A stretch of DNA of 64,000 bases from Flavobacteriaceae bacterium (lineage in GTDB: Bacteria; Bacteroidota; Bacteroidia; Flavobacteriales; Flavobacteriaceae): contig JAQWSK010000008.1 in NCBI GenBank assembly GCA_029243245.1, forward strand, positions 1-64,000, in the 5' to 3' direction. Shown piece after piece: positions 1 through 9,248 of the stretch. The notes under the pieces are model-generated. The model searched no databases, was not told where the DNA came from, and saw nothing but the letters and a program-made list of their open reading frames with translations. Every line of letters begins with the position of its first letter. The first letter of the stretch is position 1. The position numbers and the translations under genes were made by a program.

Positions 1-43
1 TGTTTTCAGTCACTTTATCCCTACAATCATCCCTATTTGGTAT

Positions 44-78
44 TAAAAAACCCTTAAAGTATTGAACCTTAAGGGTTT
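44..78 (-). terminator. Intrinsic terminator after tRNA-Asp
   Basis: A perfect 10-bp inverted repeat (arms 48-57 and 69-78, 11-nt loop) lies just downstream of the tRNA on the minus strand. The stem has a GGG/CCC core. On the minus strand it runs into a T tract (complement of the A run 45-50), the usual shape of a Rho-independent terminator. It is the only convincing intrinsic terminator I found in the window. Confidence 0.8.
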
Positions 79-92
79 ATTTTCTAAAAAAG

Positions 93-166
93 CGGTCTGG
101 ACGGGACTCGAACCCGCGACCCCCTGCGTGACAGGCAGGTATTCTAACCAGCTGAACTACCAGACC
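93..166 (-). tRNA. tRNA-Asp (GTC anticodon)
   Basis: The minus strand folds as a full cloverleaf of 74 nt. The acceptor stem is GGTCTGG/CCAGACC, the discriminator base is G, the T arm contains GGTTCGAGTCC, and the anticodon loop CTGTCAC gives anticodon GTC, which reads Asp GAC/GAT codons. The 3' CCA is not encoded: the bases after the discriminator are CT, so CCA must be added by the nucleotidyltransferase. The gene has its own promoter (181-210) and terminator (44-78), so it is a single-gene transcription unit downstream of trxA. Confidence 0.95.
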
Positions 167-180
167 AAGATTAGCGTTTG

Positions 181-210
181 CAAATATACACTGGATTTTG
201 AATTCCCCAA
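181..210 (-). promoter_or_regulatory. Flavobacterial-type promoter of tRNA-Asp
   Basis: On the minus strand TTG (210-208) is followed by a 19-nt spacer and TATATTTG (188-181). This fits the known Bacteroidota primary sigma consensus of TTG, 17-23 nt, TAnnTTTG. The -7 box ends 14 nt before the mature tRNA 5' end at 166, leaving room for a short leader. It is one of two sites in the window where I see both boxes. Confidence 0.7.
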
Positions 211-248
211 ATCTATATTATAAATTAAGCTTAGCTTTTATATATAAT

Positions 249-566
249 TTACATTGCTTCGTTTAAAGCATCCGCATACGAAGCTTTTGGAACAACTCCA
301 ACTTGTCTTCCAACTAATTCACCGTCTTTAAAGACTAAAACTGTTGGAATATTTCTAACTCCATATTTAGCTGCAAATTCTTGATTTGAATCTACATCCA
401 ATTTTCCAACTATAGCCTTACCTTCAAAATCAATACTTATTTCATCAATAATTGGCCCAACCATTCTGCACGGTCCACACCATTCTGCCCAAAAATCGAC
501 CATAACAGGCTTATCTGATTTTAATACTATCTCTTCGAATGTTGAATCTGTAATTTCTAGTGCCAT
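249..566 (-). CDS. trxA: Thioredoxin
   Basis: This 105-residue protein is a complete classical cytoplasmic thioredoxin. The active-site motif WCGPC lies near residues 29-33, preceded by the usual VDFWAEWCGPC context. The cis-proline region (NIPTVLVFKDG) and the C-terminal GV-x-PK segment are also present. It reduces disulfides in partners such as ribonucleotide reductase and peroxiredoxins, and is itself recycled by thioredoxin reductase, which is not in this window. There is no signal peptide. The ATG at 566 gives the normal family length. A TAATTTTG box at 583-590 on the minus strand lies 16 nt upstream and is a probable -7 element. dnaE is the next gene upstream on the same strand, 90 bp away. 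Confidence 0.97.
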   Translation of the reverse strand: MALEITDSTFEEIVLKSDKPVMVDFWAEWCGPCRMVGPIIDEISIDFEGKAIVGKLDVDSNQEFAAKYGVRNIPTVLVFKDGELVGRQVGVVPKASYADALNEAM

Positions 567-582
567 AATAATTTATTTAACG

Positions 583-590
583 CAAAATTA
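583..590 (-). promoter_or_regulatory. Probable -7 box of trxA
   Basis: The minus strand reads TAATTTTG, matching TAnnTTTG, 16 nt before the trxA ATG. No TTG box is seen at the right distance upstream, so the call rests on one element only. Confidence 0.4.
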
Positions 591-656
591 GCTAAAATTA
601 AATCGAATGACCTTAATATTTATTGGTTTTACTAATAGTATTATTAAAAATAAATA

Positions 657-3600
657 TCATTTTATTTTATATTTTACTGAAGCTAGATCTAATTCATTTA
701 AAAGATCATTACAAACATCTACTTTTTGTTTACGACTATTTAGAATAATTTTTATTTTGTCTTCGGGGTGATATATATCAAAACCGATTGGTTTATCACC
801 TTTATATCGATTAAAAATATTTTTAATTTGATCAATCCTTTGCTGATCTAAGGAGATCAGATCTGAACTTATAATAAGTTTTTTAGAATTACTCTTAATT
901 GTATCACCTAATAATTCGAAATGCAAAAACTTCATTCTGGGTGGGCCTAATTTTCCAGTCTCTCTATTTCTCCACCCCTCTCTTATAGAAACCCTGAACC
1001 TAACAATTGCATTTGGAGATATAAAATGAGCAAATTTAAGATATTCTTCGCCAAAAATTCTAAACTCATGCTGATCTTCAAAATCTTCTAAAACAAATTT
1101 TCCCCAACCATTTCCATTTTTAGAAATTAATTTTTCATAATAATTAATAATTCCAGTAAAATAGAGATCTTTATTTATCAATGAATCAATTTCATTTAAG
1201 ACATTAAGTGATGTCGATGAAAAAAGATCAATAGCCTTTTTATGCTCATCTAGTGGATGTGCAGATATATAAATCCCAACTACTTCCTTTTCTTTTTTTA
1301 GTAAATCTAATTTTTTCCACTCATCACATTCAGGTATACTTAATTCTTGATATGTTGAATCATTTTCATCACCGAATAAATTAATTTGCAAGGAATTTAA
1401 GTTTTCTTGATATTTAGCTCCAAATCTCATTGCTTTTTCAAAAAACATTATTCCATCTCCATCAGGGTTAAAGTATTGTGCTCTGTGAGGAGAAAAACTA
1501 TCAAATCCTCCTGCTAAGGCTAAATTTTCAAATGTTTTTTTATTTGCAGCGCGTAAATCTATTCTCTTTGACATATCAAAAATTGATTCATATTGTCCTT
1601 TTTGACGATTTTTTATTATTGTATCAACTGCTCCTTTTCCAACTCCCTTAATAGCCCCCATACCAAAACGTATTGCTTGATTATCATTTACAGTGAATTT
1701 ATAGAAAGATTCATTTACATCAGGCCCTAAAACTTCTAGTCCCATGTGCTTACATTCTTCCATAAAAAAAGAAACCTGTTTAATATCATTCATATTATTA
1801 GATAATACTGCCGCCATATATTCAGCTGGATAATGTGCCTTAAGATATGCCGTTTGAAAACCAATCCATGCATAACAAGTTGAATGTGATTTATTAAATG
1901 CATAGGAAGCAAAAGCTTCCCAATCTTTCCATATTTTTTCTAAAACATCCTCTGAGTGATTCCGTTTTTTTCCTCCTTTTATAAATTTTGGCTTTAATTT
2001 TTCTAATAAGGAGAAAATTTTCTTTCCCATTGCTTTTCTTAATAAATCTGCTTCACCTTTTGTGAAACCAGCCAATTTCTGAGATAAGAGCATAACCTGC
2101 TCTTGATATACAGTAATTCCATAAGTTTCTTCAAGATATTCAGACATTTCAGGTAAATCAAAACTTATTTTTTCAGTTCCATTTTTTCTCGCAACAAAAC
2201 TAGGTATATACTCAAGTGGACCAGGTCTATAAAGTGCATTCATCGCTATTAAATCTGCAAATACTGTTGGTTTTAAATCTCTTAAATATTTTTTCATTCC
2301 CGCAGACTCATATTGAAAAATTCCCACAGTATCACCACGTTGAAAAAGAGAATACGTTTTTTCATCATCTAATGGAAATTCGTCAGGATTAAGATCAACA
2401 TTGTGCTTATATTTTACAAGCTTAACTGTATCTTTAATTAGAGTTAAAGTTTTCAATCCAAGAAAGTCCATTTTTAATAGTCCTGCATCCTCTACCACAG
2501 AATTATCAAATTGAGTGACAACTAAATCCGAGTCCCTTGCAGTTGCAATAGGAACAAATTGAGTTATATCATCAGGGGTTATAATTACACCACAGGCATG
2601 AATTCCAGTATTTCTTAAAGATCCTTCCAATATTTTTGCCTGCTGTAAAGTTCTTCCCGCCAGATCATCTCCTTTATACAAGGATTGTAATTCTTTTACT
2701 TTTGCAAATTCATCTCCCCCTCTAACTCGTTCTTTAATATAATTATCAGATCCTCCGAAAATTTGATCTAATTTCATATTAGGAACTAATTTTGAAATTC
2801 GATCAGCATCTCCTAATGGCAAATCCAATACTCTTGCCGTGTCTCTAATTGATGACTTTGCAGCCATTTTTCCATATGTTATTATTTGAGCAACTTGTTT
2901 AGATCCATATTTTTTAATTACATAATCAATTACTTTTGAACGTCCCTCATCATCAAAATCTATATCAATATCAGGAAGGCTCACTCTATCTGGATTAAGA
3001 AACCTCTCAAAAAGTAAGTTATATTTGATTGGGTCTATATTGGTGATCCCTAAACAATAGGCAACAGCAGATCCTGCAGCAGAACCTCTTCCTGGACCAA
3101 CTGAAACACCCATTTCTATTGCAGCTGAAATAAAATCTTGAACTATAAGAAAATACCCTGGATAACCAGTCTTAGATATTACCTCTAATTCAAAATCTAA
3201 CCGATCAGATGTGTCTTTAGAAATATTTGGATACCTTTTTTCTGCTCCTTTGAATGTTAGGTGTTTTAGATAAGCATTCTCTCCTTCTATTCCTACATTA
3301 TATTTAGATTCAAACTCGTCAGGTATTTCAAACTTTGGCAGTACGACTTCATTAGATAAATCAAATGAAGATATTTTAGAGTTTATTTCTGAACAACTAA
3401 AAATTGCCTCAGGTAAATCCATAAAAATCTCTTTCATCTGCTCCTGAGATTTAAAATAATATTCCTGATTTGGAAGCCCATAACGAAAACCCCTTCCTTT
3501 TCCTATTGGTGTTGTTTGTTTTTCACCATCTTTTAAACATAATAAAATATCATGTGCATTTGCATCTTCTTGCTTAGTGTAATAAGTATTATTAGATGCA

Positions 3601-4979
3601 ACAATGGATATCTTATGTTTTACAGATAGACCTATTAACCCCTTATTTACTCTTTTTTCATCTTCTTGATTATGGCGTATTAATTCTATATAAAGATCGC
3701 TTTCAAATTCATTTTTCCACCATAACAGAGCTTCCTCAGCTTGACGTTCTCCAATATTCAGAATTTTTGATGGAACCTCTCCATATAGATTGCCTGTTAA
3801 AACAATTAAGTCTTCTTTGAATTGTTTAACTATATTTTTATCAATTCTTGGGACATAATAAAATCCCGAAGTATATGCTAAAGAGCTCATTTTAGATAAA
3901 TTGTGGTATCCGTTCTTGTTTTTTGCAAGAAAAACTACTTGATATCCATCATCTCTTCTGGTTTTATCTTTATGATCATCGCATACATAAAATTCACAAC
4001 CTATGATTGGTTTAATTTCTTTTGTTTTGTCTTCTTCAAGGTTGTTATGATTTTTAATAGCTTTTATAAAATGAAAAGCTCCCATAAGATTTCCTTTATC
4101 TGTTAATGCTAGAGCAGGCATATTATTTTTATGCGCTGCATCTACTAGCATTGGAATTTTAGAAGTTGATTGAAGTATAGAGAATTGTGAATGAACATGT
4201 AAATGAATAAAAGGAGTTTCCAATAACTCTTCTTTAGTGTCATTAGAAGTAATTTCAATATCTGAGGGGGCTTCTTCTTTTGCTAAAGCCTCAGATGCCT
4301 CTTTTAAATTAATGTGGCTTAGTCCAATTGTCTTAACTGAAGATTGAAAATTGTTTTGAACTTTTTTATAATATGATTTATCACCATTAAATGCATTTGG
4401 AGTTATTGATTCATTTCTAATTAATTCAAACAGGCATCTTGTCGTTGCTTCAACGTCGGCACTTGCATTATGTGCTTCATCAAAATTTTCATTAAATAAA
4501 AATTTATTTAACTCAATAAGTGTTGGTAACTTAAATTTTCCACCTCTACCCCCAGGAATTTTGCATAGACTAGCAGTTTCCTCAGTGCATGTGTCAATTA
4601 TGGGGAATCCCTCAAATAAATTTTGAAGTCCTAATCTTAAAAATTCTGCACCAACAATGTTTAAATCAAAACTTACATTATGTCCACAAATAAATTTTGC
4701 CTTTTTTAAAGCTATTTCAAAATTCTGTAAAACATCTACTTGGTCGATTCCATCATTTTCTGCCAACGCTGTAGATATTCCATGTATTTTTTCTGAATCA
4801 TAAGGAATATCATATCCGTCGGGCTTAATTATATAGTTTTCATGAGAAAGATATTCTCCATTACTATCATGTAGTTGCCATGCAATTTGGACACACCTAG
4901 GCCAATTATCACTATCTGATAAAGGGGCGTTCCATCTTCTAGGTAGTCCAGTAGTTTCTGTGTCAAAAATGAGGTACAT
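657..4979 (-). CDS. dnaE: DNA polymerase III alpha subunit with fused N-terminal DEDDh exonuclease
   Basis: This 1440-residue protein is the replicative polymerase, with its proofreader apparently in the same chain. Residues 1-185 form a DnaQ-like exonuclease: FDTET (D6, E8), NVSFD (D105) and HNASAD (H170, D175) supply the DEDDh residues. A low-complexity linker (about 200-255) leads to the PHP domain, starting HLHVHSQFS near 259. Its usual TDHGN motif is TDKGN (K295), losing one typical metal ligand. The polymerase core carries GPGRGSAAGS (628-637), PDIDID (D670 and D672 catalytic) and KMDFLGLKT (D838). QINLF at 1198-1202 matches an internal beta-clamp-binding motif, and an OB-type region follows. 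The usual alpha subunit is about 1160 residues; the extra length is the exonuclease. Such fusions are, as I recall, typical of Bacteroidota. Confidence 0.96.
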   Translation of the reverse strand: MYLIFDTETTGLPRRWNAPLSDSDNWPRCVQIAWQLHDSNGEYLSHENYIIKPDGYDIPYDSEKIHGISTALAENDGIDQVDVLQNFEIALKKAKFICGHNVSFDLNIVGAEFLRLGLQNLFEGFPIIDTCTEETASLCKIPGGRGGKFKLPTLIELNKFLFNENFDEAHNASADVEATTRCLFELIRNESITPNAFNGDKSYYKKVQNNFQSSVKTIGLSHINLKEASEALAKEEAPSDIEITSNDTKEELLETPFIHLHVHSQFSILQSTSKIPMLVDAAHKNNMPALALTDKGNLMGAFHFIKAIKNHNNLEEDKTKEIKPIIGCEFYVCDDHKDKTRRDDGYQVVFLAKNKNGYHNLSKMSSLAYTSGFYYVPRIDKNIVKQFKEDLIVLTGNLYGEVPSKILNIGERQAEEALLWWKNEFESDLYIELIRHNQEDEKRVNKGLIGLSVKHKISIVASNNTYYTKQEDANAHDILLCLKDGEKQTTPIGKGRGFRYGLPNQEYYFKSQEQMKEIFMDLPEAIFSCSEINSKISSFDLSNEVVLPKFEIPDEFESKYNVGIEGENAYLKHLTFKGAEKRYPNISKDTSDRLDFELEVISKTGYPGYFLIVQDFISAAIEMGVSVGPGRGSAAGSAVAYCLGITNIDPIKYNLLFERFLNPDRVSLPDIDIDFDDEGRSKVIDYVIKKYGSKQVAQIITYGKMAAKSSIRDTARVLDLPLGDADRISKLVPNMKLDQIFGGSDNYIKERVRGGDEFAKVKELQSLYKGDDLAGRTLQQAKILEGSLRNTGIHACGVIITPDDITQFVPIATARDSDLVVTQFDNSVVEDAGLLKMDFLGLKTLTLIKDTVKLVKYKHNVDLNPDEFPLDDEKTYSLFQRGDTVGIFQYESAGMKKYLRDLKPTVFADLIAMNALYRPGPLEYIPSFVARKNGTEKISFDLPEMSEYLEETYGITVYQEQVMLLSQKLAGFTKGEADLLRKAMGKKIFSLLEKLKPKFIKGGKKRNHSEDVLEKIWKDWEAFASYAFNKSHSTCYAWIGFQTAYLKAHYPAEYMAAVLSNNMNDIKQVSFFMEECKHMGLEVLGPDVNESFYKFTVNDNQAIRFGMGAIKGVGKGAVDTIIKNRQKGQYESIFDMSKRIDLRAANKKTFENLALAGGFDSFSPHRAQYFNPDGDGIMFFEKAMRFGAKYQENLNSLQINLFGDENDSTYQELSIPECDEWKKLDLLKKEKEVVGIYISAHPLDEHKKAIDLFSSTSLNVLNEIDSLINKDLYFTGIINYYEKLISKNGNGWGKFVLEDFEDQHEFRIFGEEYLKFAHFISPNAIVRFRVSIREGWRNRETGKLGPPRMKFLHFELLGDTIKSNSKKLIISSDLISLDQQRIDQIKNIFNRYKGDKPIGFDIYHPEDKIKIILNSRKQKVDVCNDLLNELDLASVKYKIK

Positions 4980-5112
4980 ATTTCAGTTTTGGAACTTAAA
5001 AATAAATCTTTATTATCAAGGAGCTTCAGTTTGTTTTCATCATTTATTAACTAATCTTATAAAAATAAAAAATAGACCTATAATAGGCTTTAGAAAAATC
5101 ACAATAACAAAC

Positions 5113-5120
5113 TATCTTTG
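5113..5120 (+). promoter_or_regulatory. Probable -7 box of mfd
   Basis: TATCTTTG matches TAnnTTTG and ends 20 nt before the TTG start codon of mfd. A transcript from here would begin near 5126, which leaves 5141 as the first sensible start and supports that choice. Confidence 0.5.
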
Positions 5121-5140
5121 ATAAAATTTTTATTGAAGCT

Positions 5141-8100
5141 TTGTTTAAAATACCCTTTGATGACAAAAATCAAGTTTTACTTGGCAATTTGCTTAAACAA
5201 AAGCATAGCTTTTTAATTAAAGGTTTAGTTGGTTCTGGACTGAGTTTTCGGTTGGTAAATGAATTTGTTAAATCAGCTCAAACATTTTTATTAATTTTTT
5301 CAGAAGCTGAAGAGGCTGCCTATTATTTAAATGATATAGAATATTTAATTGGAGAAGAAAATGTATTATTTTTTCCATCAAGCTATCGAAAAGCATATAC
5401 TCCTGAGGATATTGATAACTCAAATGTTCTTTTAAGATCTTCTGTTTTAAAAGAACTTTCTCATAAAAAACCGAAAATAATTATTACGTATACTGATGCC
5501 CTTTCAGAAAAAATAATCTCTGACTATACATTGAAAAAAAATACTTTGACAATAAAACAAAAGATGACTATTTCTTTAGATTTTGTCAATGAAAAATTAT
5601 TTGAATATGGTTTTGAAAGAGTTAATTTTGTCAACGCTCCAGGTGAATTTTCAGTTAGAGGTGGTATTATAGATGTGTTTTCTTTTTCAAACCATCACCC
5701 ATATAGAATAGAATTCTTTGGTGATGAAGTTCAAAGTCTCAGAACTTTTGACGTTAAAAATCAACTTTCTGTTTCTAGACTTGAAATTATTGACTTATTA
5801 CCTAATACATCGAAAATTTCATTTACCGATAAAAGAAAGACAATAATTGATCTTCTCCCTGACAATAGTATTGTAGTCAGCTCAAATATTGATAATACTT
5901 TAAAAAAACTGAATGATTTATTCAAAAAAGCCCAACAACTTTATAAAAATTCTGATACTGTTTTACAGAATCCTCCAGAAAAATTATTTGTCGATTCAAA
6001 ACAGTTAATTAAAAGTTTTGATAATTACTGTCATTTATTATTAAATAAAAGTGACATAATAAAAACTTCTGATTCACTAGTTTTCAAACAGTCTCCTCAA
6101 CCAATATTTAATAAGCAATTTAATCTTCTTGTTGAGCACCTTAACCAAAATAATAAAAAAGGATTTGTTAATTATATTCTCTGTACAAACTCACAGCAAG
6201 TAAAACGCTTAAATGATATTTTTCAAGAAATGGAATATACGGTTCATTATAAAATTTCGGAATGCCCTATTCATGAAGGATTTGAAGATTTTGACTCAAA
6301 AATAGCTTGTTTTACTGACCATCAAATATTTGGAAGATATCATAAATACAAACTAAAGTCTGATAACACAAGAAGAAATGCATTAAGCCTTAAAGAGCTT
6401 ACATCTATGCAAGTTGGAGACTTTGTAACTCATATGGATCATGGAGTTGGACGGTTTGGAGGTTTGCAAAGAATTAAAGTTGAGAAATCAAATCAAGAGG
6501 TTATGAAAATTGTTTATGCGGAAGGGGATATTCTTTATTTAAGCATTCATTCATTACATAAGATTTCCAGATTTAATGGTAAAGATGGACATGTGCCAAA
6601 AATATATAAACTAGGCTCTAAGTCTTGGAAAGCACTTAAGCAAAAAACTAAAAGTAAAGTTAAATCTATAGCATTTGATCTTATTAAACTTTATGCAAAA
6701 AGAAGAGAAAAAATTGGTTACGCTTGTGTTCCTGACAGCTACTTACAATGGGAATTAGAAGCTTCTTTTTTATTTGAAGACACGCCTGATCAAAGTAAAG
6801 CAACTCAAGAGATTAAATCTGACATGGAAAGTGAAAGAACTATGGATAGACTAATTTGTGGAGATGTGGGGTTTGGAAAGACTGAAGTTGCAATAAGATC
6901 AGCGTTCAAAGCCGTAGATAATTCAAAACAAGTAGCTGTTTTAGTTCCAACTACTATATTAACATTTCAACATTACAAAACTTTTTCTAATCGTTTAAAA
7001 GAATTGCCAGTAAGGGTAGACTATTTAAATAGATTTAGAAGTGTTAAGGAAAAAAAGCAAATACTTGAAAATCTGTCATGTGGTAAAATCGATATATTAA
7101 TTGGCACCCATCAATTAGCTAATAACTCCGTGGTTTTTAAAGATTTAGGATTACTAATAGTTGATGAAGAACAGAAATTTGGTGTTTCTGTTAAAGAAAA
7201 AATTCGATCACTAAAAAATAATATTGATGTGTTGAGCTTAACAGCAACTCCTATTCCAAGAACCCTTCAATTTAGTTTAATGTCTGCTAGAGATATGTCA
7301 ATAATTGCTACGGCACCTCCAAACAGATATCCTATAGAAACTGAAATAATAAGGTTTAGTGAATCTATAATTCGAGATGCTATTACTTATGAATTACAAA
7401 GGTCTGGACAAGTGTTTTTTATTCATAATCGTGTTGAAAACATTAAAGAAGTATCCGGAATGCTACAACGTTTAATCCCAGATGCTAGAATTACCATTGG
7501 GCATGGACAAATGGATGGTAAAAGACTAGAAAAAACTCTAATAGGTTTTATGGAAGGAGAGTATGATATTTTAGTCGCAACAACAATTATTGAAAATGGA
7601 CTAGATGTTCCAAATGCAAATACAATTTTTATAAATAATGCCAATAACTTTGGATTAAGTGATTTACATCAAATGAGGGGAAGAGTTGGGAGAAGTAATA
7701 AAAAAGCATTTTGCTATTTTATTACTCCACCTTATAACTCAATTTCCATTGAAGCTCAAAAAAGAATTAATGCAATACAACAATATTCAGAACTTGGATC
7801 AGGAATGCAAATAGCAATGAAGGACCTAGAGATAAGAGGTGCCGGAGATTTACTAGGAGGTGAGCAAAGTGGGTTCATTAATGAAATTGGCTATGACACT
7901 TATCAAAAAATTTTAGAAGAAGCAGTTCAAGAACTTAAAGAAACTGAATTTAAAGAGCTTTATAAAAATGATAAGGCTAGCTCTTTAAGTAAAAACATTA
8001 AAGATGTTCAAATTGAAACAGACTTAGAAGTTCTTTTCCCTGAAACATATATAAATGTAATAAGTGAGAGGTTGTCATTATATAATGAATTAAGCACAAT

Positions 8101-8476
8101 AACAAATGAAGATAAACTCTTAGAGTTTAGAGAACATTTGATTGACAGGTTTGGTCAAATTCCAGATCAAGCAAATGAACTATTAAATAGCCTTAAATTG
8201 AAGTGGCTGGGAGTAAAAATTGGAATAGAACGTTTTGTAATTAAGCAAAACAAATGTATTGGCTACTTTATAGAAGATCAAGAGAATGATATTTTTAAAA
8301 CAAGAATTTTTGGGGTTTTTCTGTCAAATATTCAAAAAGAAAAATCAAATATAATTATTAAAGAAAAGCAAACTAATAAAGGCTTAAAACTTGTTTTAGT
8401 AATTGAAAAAATAGAAAGAATAGATCAATTATATAATACTCTTGAATCTTTAATTACAAATTCTTCAAATCCTTGA
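5141..8476 (+). CDS. mfd: Transcription-repair coupling factor
   Basis: This 1111-residue DNA translocase removes RNA polymerase stalled at lesions and recruits UvrA. The N-terminal part is a UvrB-like module (FSVRGGIIDVFSFSNHHPYR near 166-185), followed by the RNAP-interaction domain (VGDFVTHMDHGVGRFGG). The SF2 motor has Walker A GDVGFGKTE, the DEEQ box (LIVDEEQKFGV), motif III LTATPIPRTLQ and motif VI QMRGRVGRS. The C-terminal TRCF domain begins around GDLLGGEQSGF. The start is TTG at 5141: an in-frame stop lies at 5105-5107, no ATG lies between it and the conserved region, and a promoter box ends at 5120. The last 23 bp overlap the 3' end of the convergent ACT-domain gene. Confidence 0.96.
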   Translation: MFKIPFDDKNQVLLGNLLKQKHSFLIKGLVGSGLSFRLVNEFVKSAQTFLLIFSEAEEAAYYLNDIEYLIGEENVLFFPSSYRKAYTPEDIDNSNVLLRSSVLKELSHKKPKIIITYTDALSEKIISDYTLKKNTLTIKQKMTISLDFVNEKLFEYGFERVNFVNAPGEFSVRGGIIDVFSFSNHHPYRIEFFGDEVQSLRTFDVKNQLSVSRLEIIDLLPNTSKISFTDKRKTIIDLLPDNSIVVSSNIDNTLKKLNDLFKKAQQLYKNSDTVLQNPPEKLFVDSKQLIKSFDNYCHLLLNKSDIIKTSDSLVFKQSPQPIFNKQFNLLVEHLNQNNKKGFVNYILCTNSQQVKRLNDIFQEMEYTVHYKISECPIHEGFEDFDSKIACFTDHQIFGRYHKYKLKSDNTRRNALSLKELTSMQVGDFVTHMDHGVGRFGGLQRIKVEKSNQEVMKIVYAEGDILYLSIHSLHKISRFNGKDGHVPKIYKLGSKSWKALKQKTKSKVKSIAFDLIKLYAKRREKIGYACVPDSYLQWELEASFLFEDTPDQSKATQEIKSDMESERTMDRLICGDVGFGKTEVAIRSAFKAVDNSKQVAVLVPTTILTFQHYKTFSNRLKELPVRVDYLNRFRSVKEKKQILENLSCGKIDILIGTHQLANNSVVFKDLGLLIVDEEQKFGVSVKEKIRSLKNNIDVLSLTATPIPRTLQFSLMSARDMSIIATAPPNRYPIETEIIRFSESIIRDAITYELQRSGQVFFIHNRVENIKEVSGMLQRLIPDARITIGHGQMDGKRLEKTLIGFMEGEYDILVATTIIENGLDVPNANTIFINNANNFGLSDLHQMRGRVGRSNKKAFCYFITPPYNSISIEAQKRINAIQQYSELGSGMQIAMKDLEIRGAGDLLGGEQSGFINEIGYDTYQKILEEAVQELKETEFKELYKNDKASSLSKNIKDVQIETDLEVLFPETYINVISERLSLYNELSTITNEDKLLEFREHLIDRFGQIPDQANELLNSLKLKWLGVKIGIERFVIKQNKCIGYFIEDQENDIFKTRIFGVFLSNIQKEKSNIIIKEKQTNKGLKLVLVIEKIERIDQLYNTLESLITNSSNP

Positions 8477-9116
8477 TTACCTTAAAAGCTGTATTTACAG
8501 ATTGTTCATCCATTAAGATTGTAAATTCATTGGATGTAGAAACAACCTCATTAATATTAACCCCTTCCCAAGATAATCTTTGAAAAATAAAGTAATATAT
8601 ACCAGGTATTGTAACATTTTCTGTTGGAAGCTTGATTGAAATTGCAGAAAGATCTTCTGTTTTTTCAAGACAAACTTCTTTATGAAAAACTGATTCTATT
8701 ATTGGCGTCAACTTTTGACTAACGATTATATTGCATTCTCCTACTCCTCTTGAAGTTGTAAAAAAAATATCTTTTGATGTCGTTCCTATTTGATTTAAAA
8801 ATTTTGCTTGAGCAGGCAGAAGAGTATCAGATACTTTATAACAATAATCTACTAAAGATGATCGAACAGTAATATCACCAATGTTTTTTAAAACCCTAAC
8901 AATTTTATGTGTAGTAACAAATTCTTGATTGTCAGAAATACGTTTTAAAGCCATAACTATTGCTCCGCTTTTTGCAGGTTTACGAAGAGAGGTTTCAATC
9001 TCTGGCTGAATCATTCTTGCTAAGGATGTTAGATTAATTATATCTTGGAAAAGAGCACTTAATAAAAATGGTTTTGTTTTTAAGTATGCAGAAACCTCAG
9101 AGGCTATAGTTTTCAT
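8454..9116 (-). CDS. Free-standing ACT-domain (aspartokinase-like) protein
   Basis: The 220-residue protein has no kinase domain. Its C-terminal part (about 150-215) reads like the ACT repeat of lysine-sensitive aspartokinases: beta strand AISIKLP, then PGIYYFIFQRLSWEGVNI, then EVVSTSNEFTILM. The N-terminal 60 residues are helical (FLLSALFQDIINLTSLARMI) and resemble small putative amino-acid-responsive regulators found in archaea and Bacteroidota. There is no signal peptide and no recognisable helix-turn-helix. A role in sensing an amino acid or regulating its metabolism is inferred from the ACT fold only. The gene has a good two-box promoter (9134-9165), appears monocistronic, and overlaps mfd tail to tail by 23 bp. 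Confidence 0.7.
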   Translation of the reverse strand: MKTIASEVSAYLKTKPFLLSALFQDIINLTSLARMIQPEIETSLRKPAKSGAIVMALKRISDNQEFVTTHKIVRVLKNIGDITVRSSLVDYCYKVSDTLLPAQAKFLNQIGTTSKDIFFTTSRGVGECNIIVSQKLTPIIESVFHKEVCLEKTEDLSAISIKLPTENVTIPGIYYFIFQRLSWEGVNINEVVSTSNEFTILMDEQSVNTAFKVIKDLKNL

Positions 9117-9133
9117 TTTTTAAATTTATCTGC

Positions 9134-9165
9134 CAAATATACCTAATTTGTTACAAAATAAACAA
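9134..9165 (-). promoter_or_regulatory. Two-box promoter of the ACT-domain gene
   Basis: On the minus strand TTG (9165-9163) is followed by a 21-nt spacer and TATATTTG (9141-9134), fitting the Bacteroidota TTG/TAnnTTTG consensus. The -7 box ends 17 nt before the ATG at 9116. Confidence 0.65.
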
Positions 9166-9227
9166 ATAGCATAAAAATCAAACTAATATAATATATTTAG
9201 ACTGGTTAATGATAAAGGTTTTCATTG

Positions 9228-9235
9228 TATTTTTG
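9228..9235 (+). promoter_or_regulatory. Probable -7 box of metG
   Basis: TATTTTTG ends 13 nt before the metG ATG. The same octamer stands upstream of sodA and acpP. No clear TTG box is seen 17-23 nt upstream, and the transcript leader would be very short. Confidence 0.45.
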
Positions 9236-9248
9236 AGTAAAATTAATA

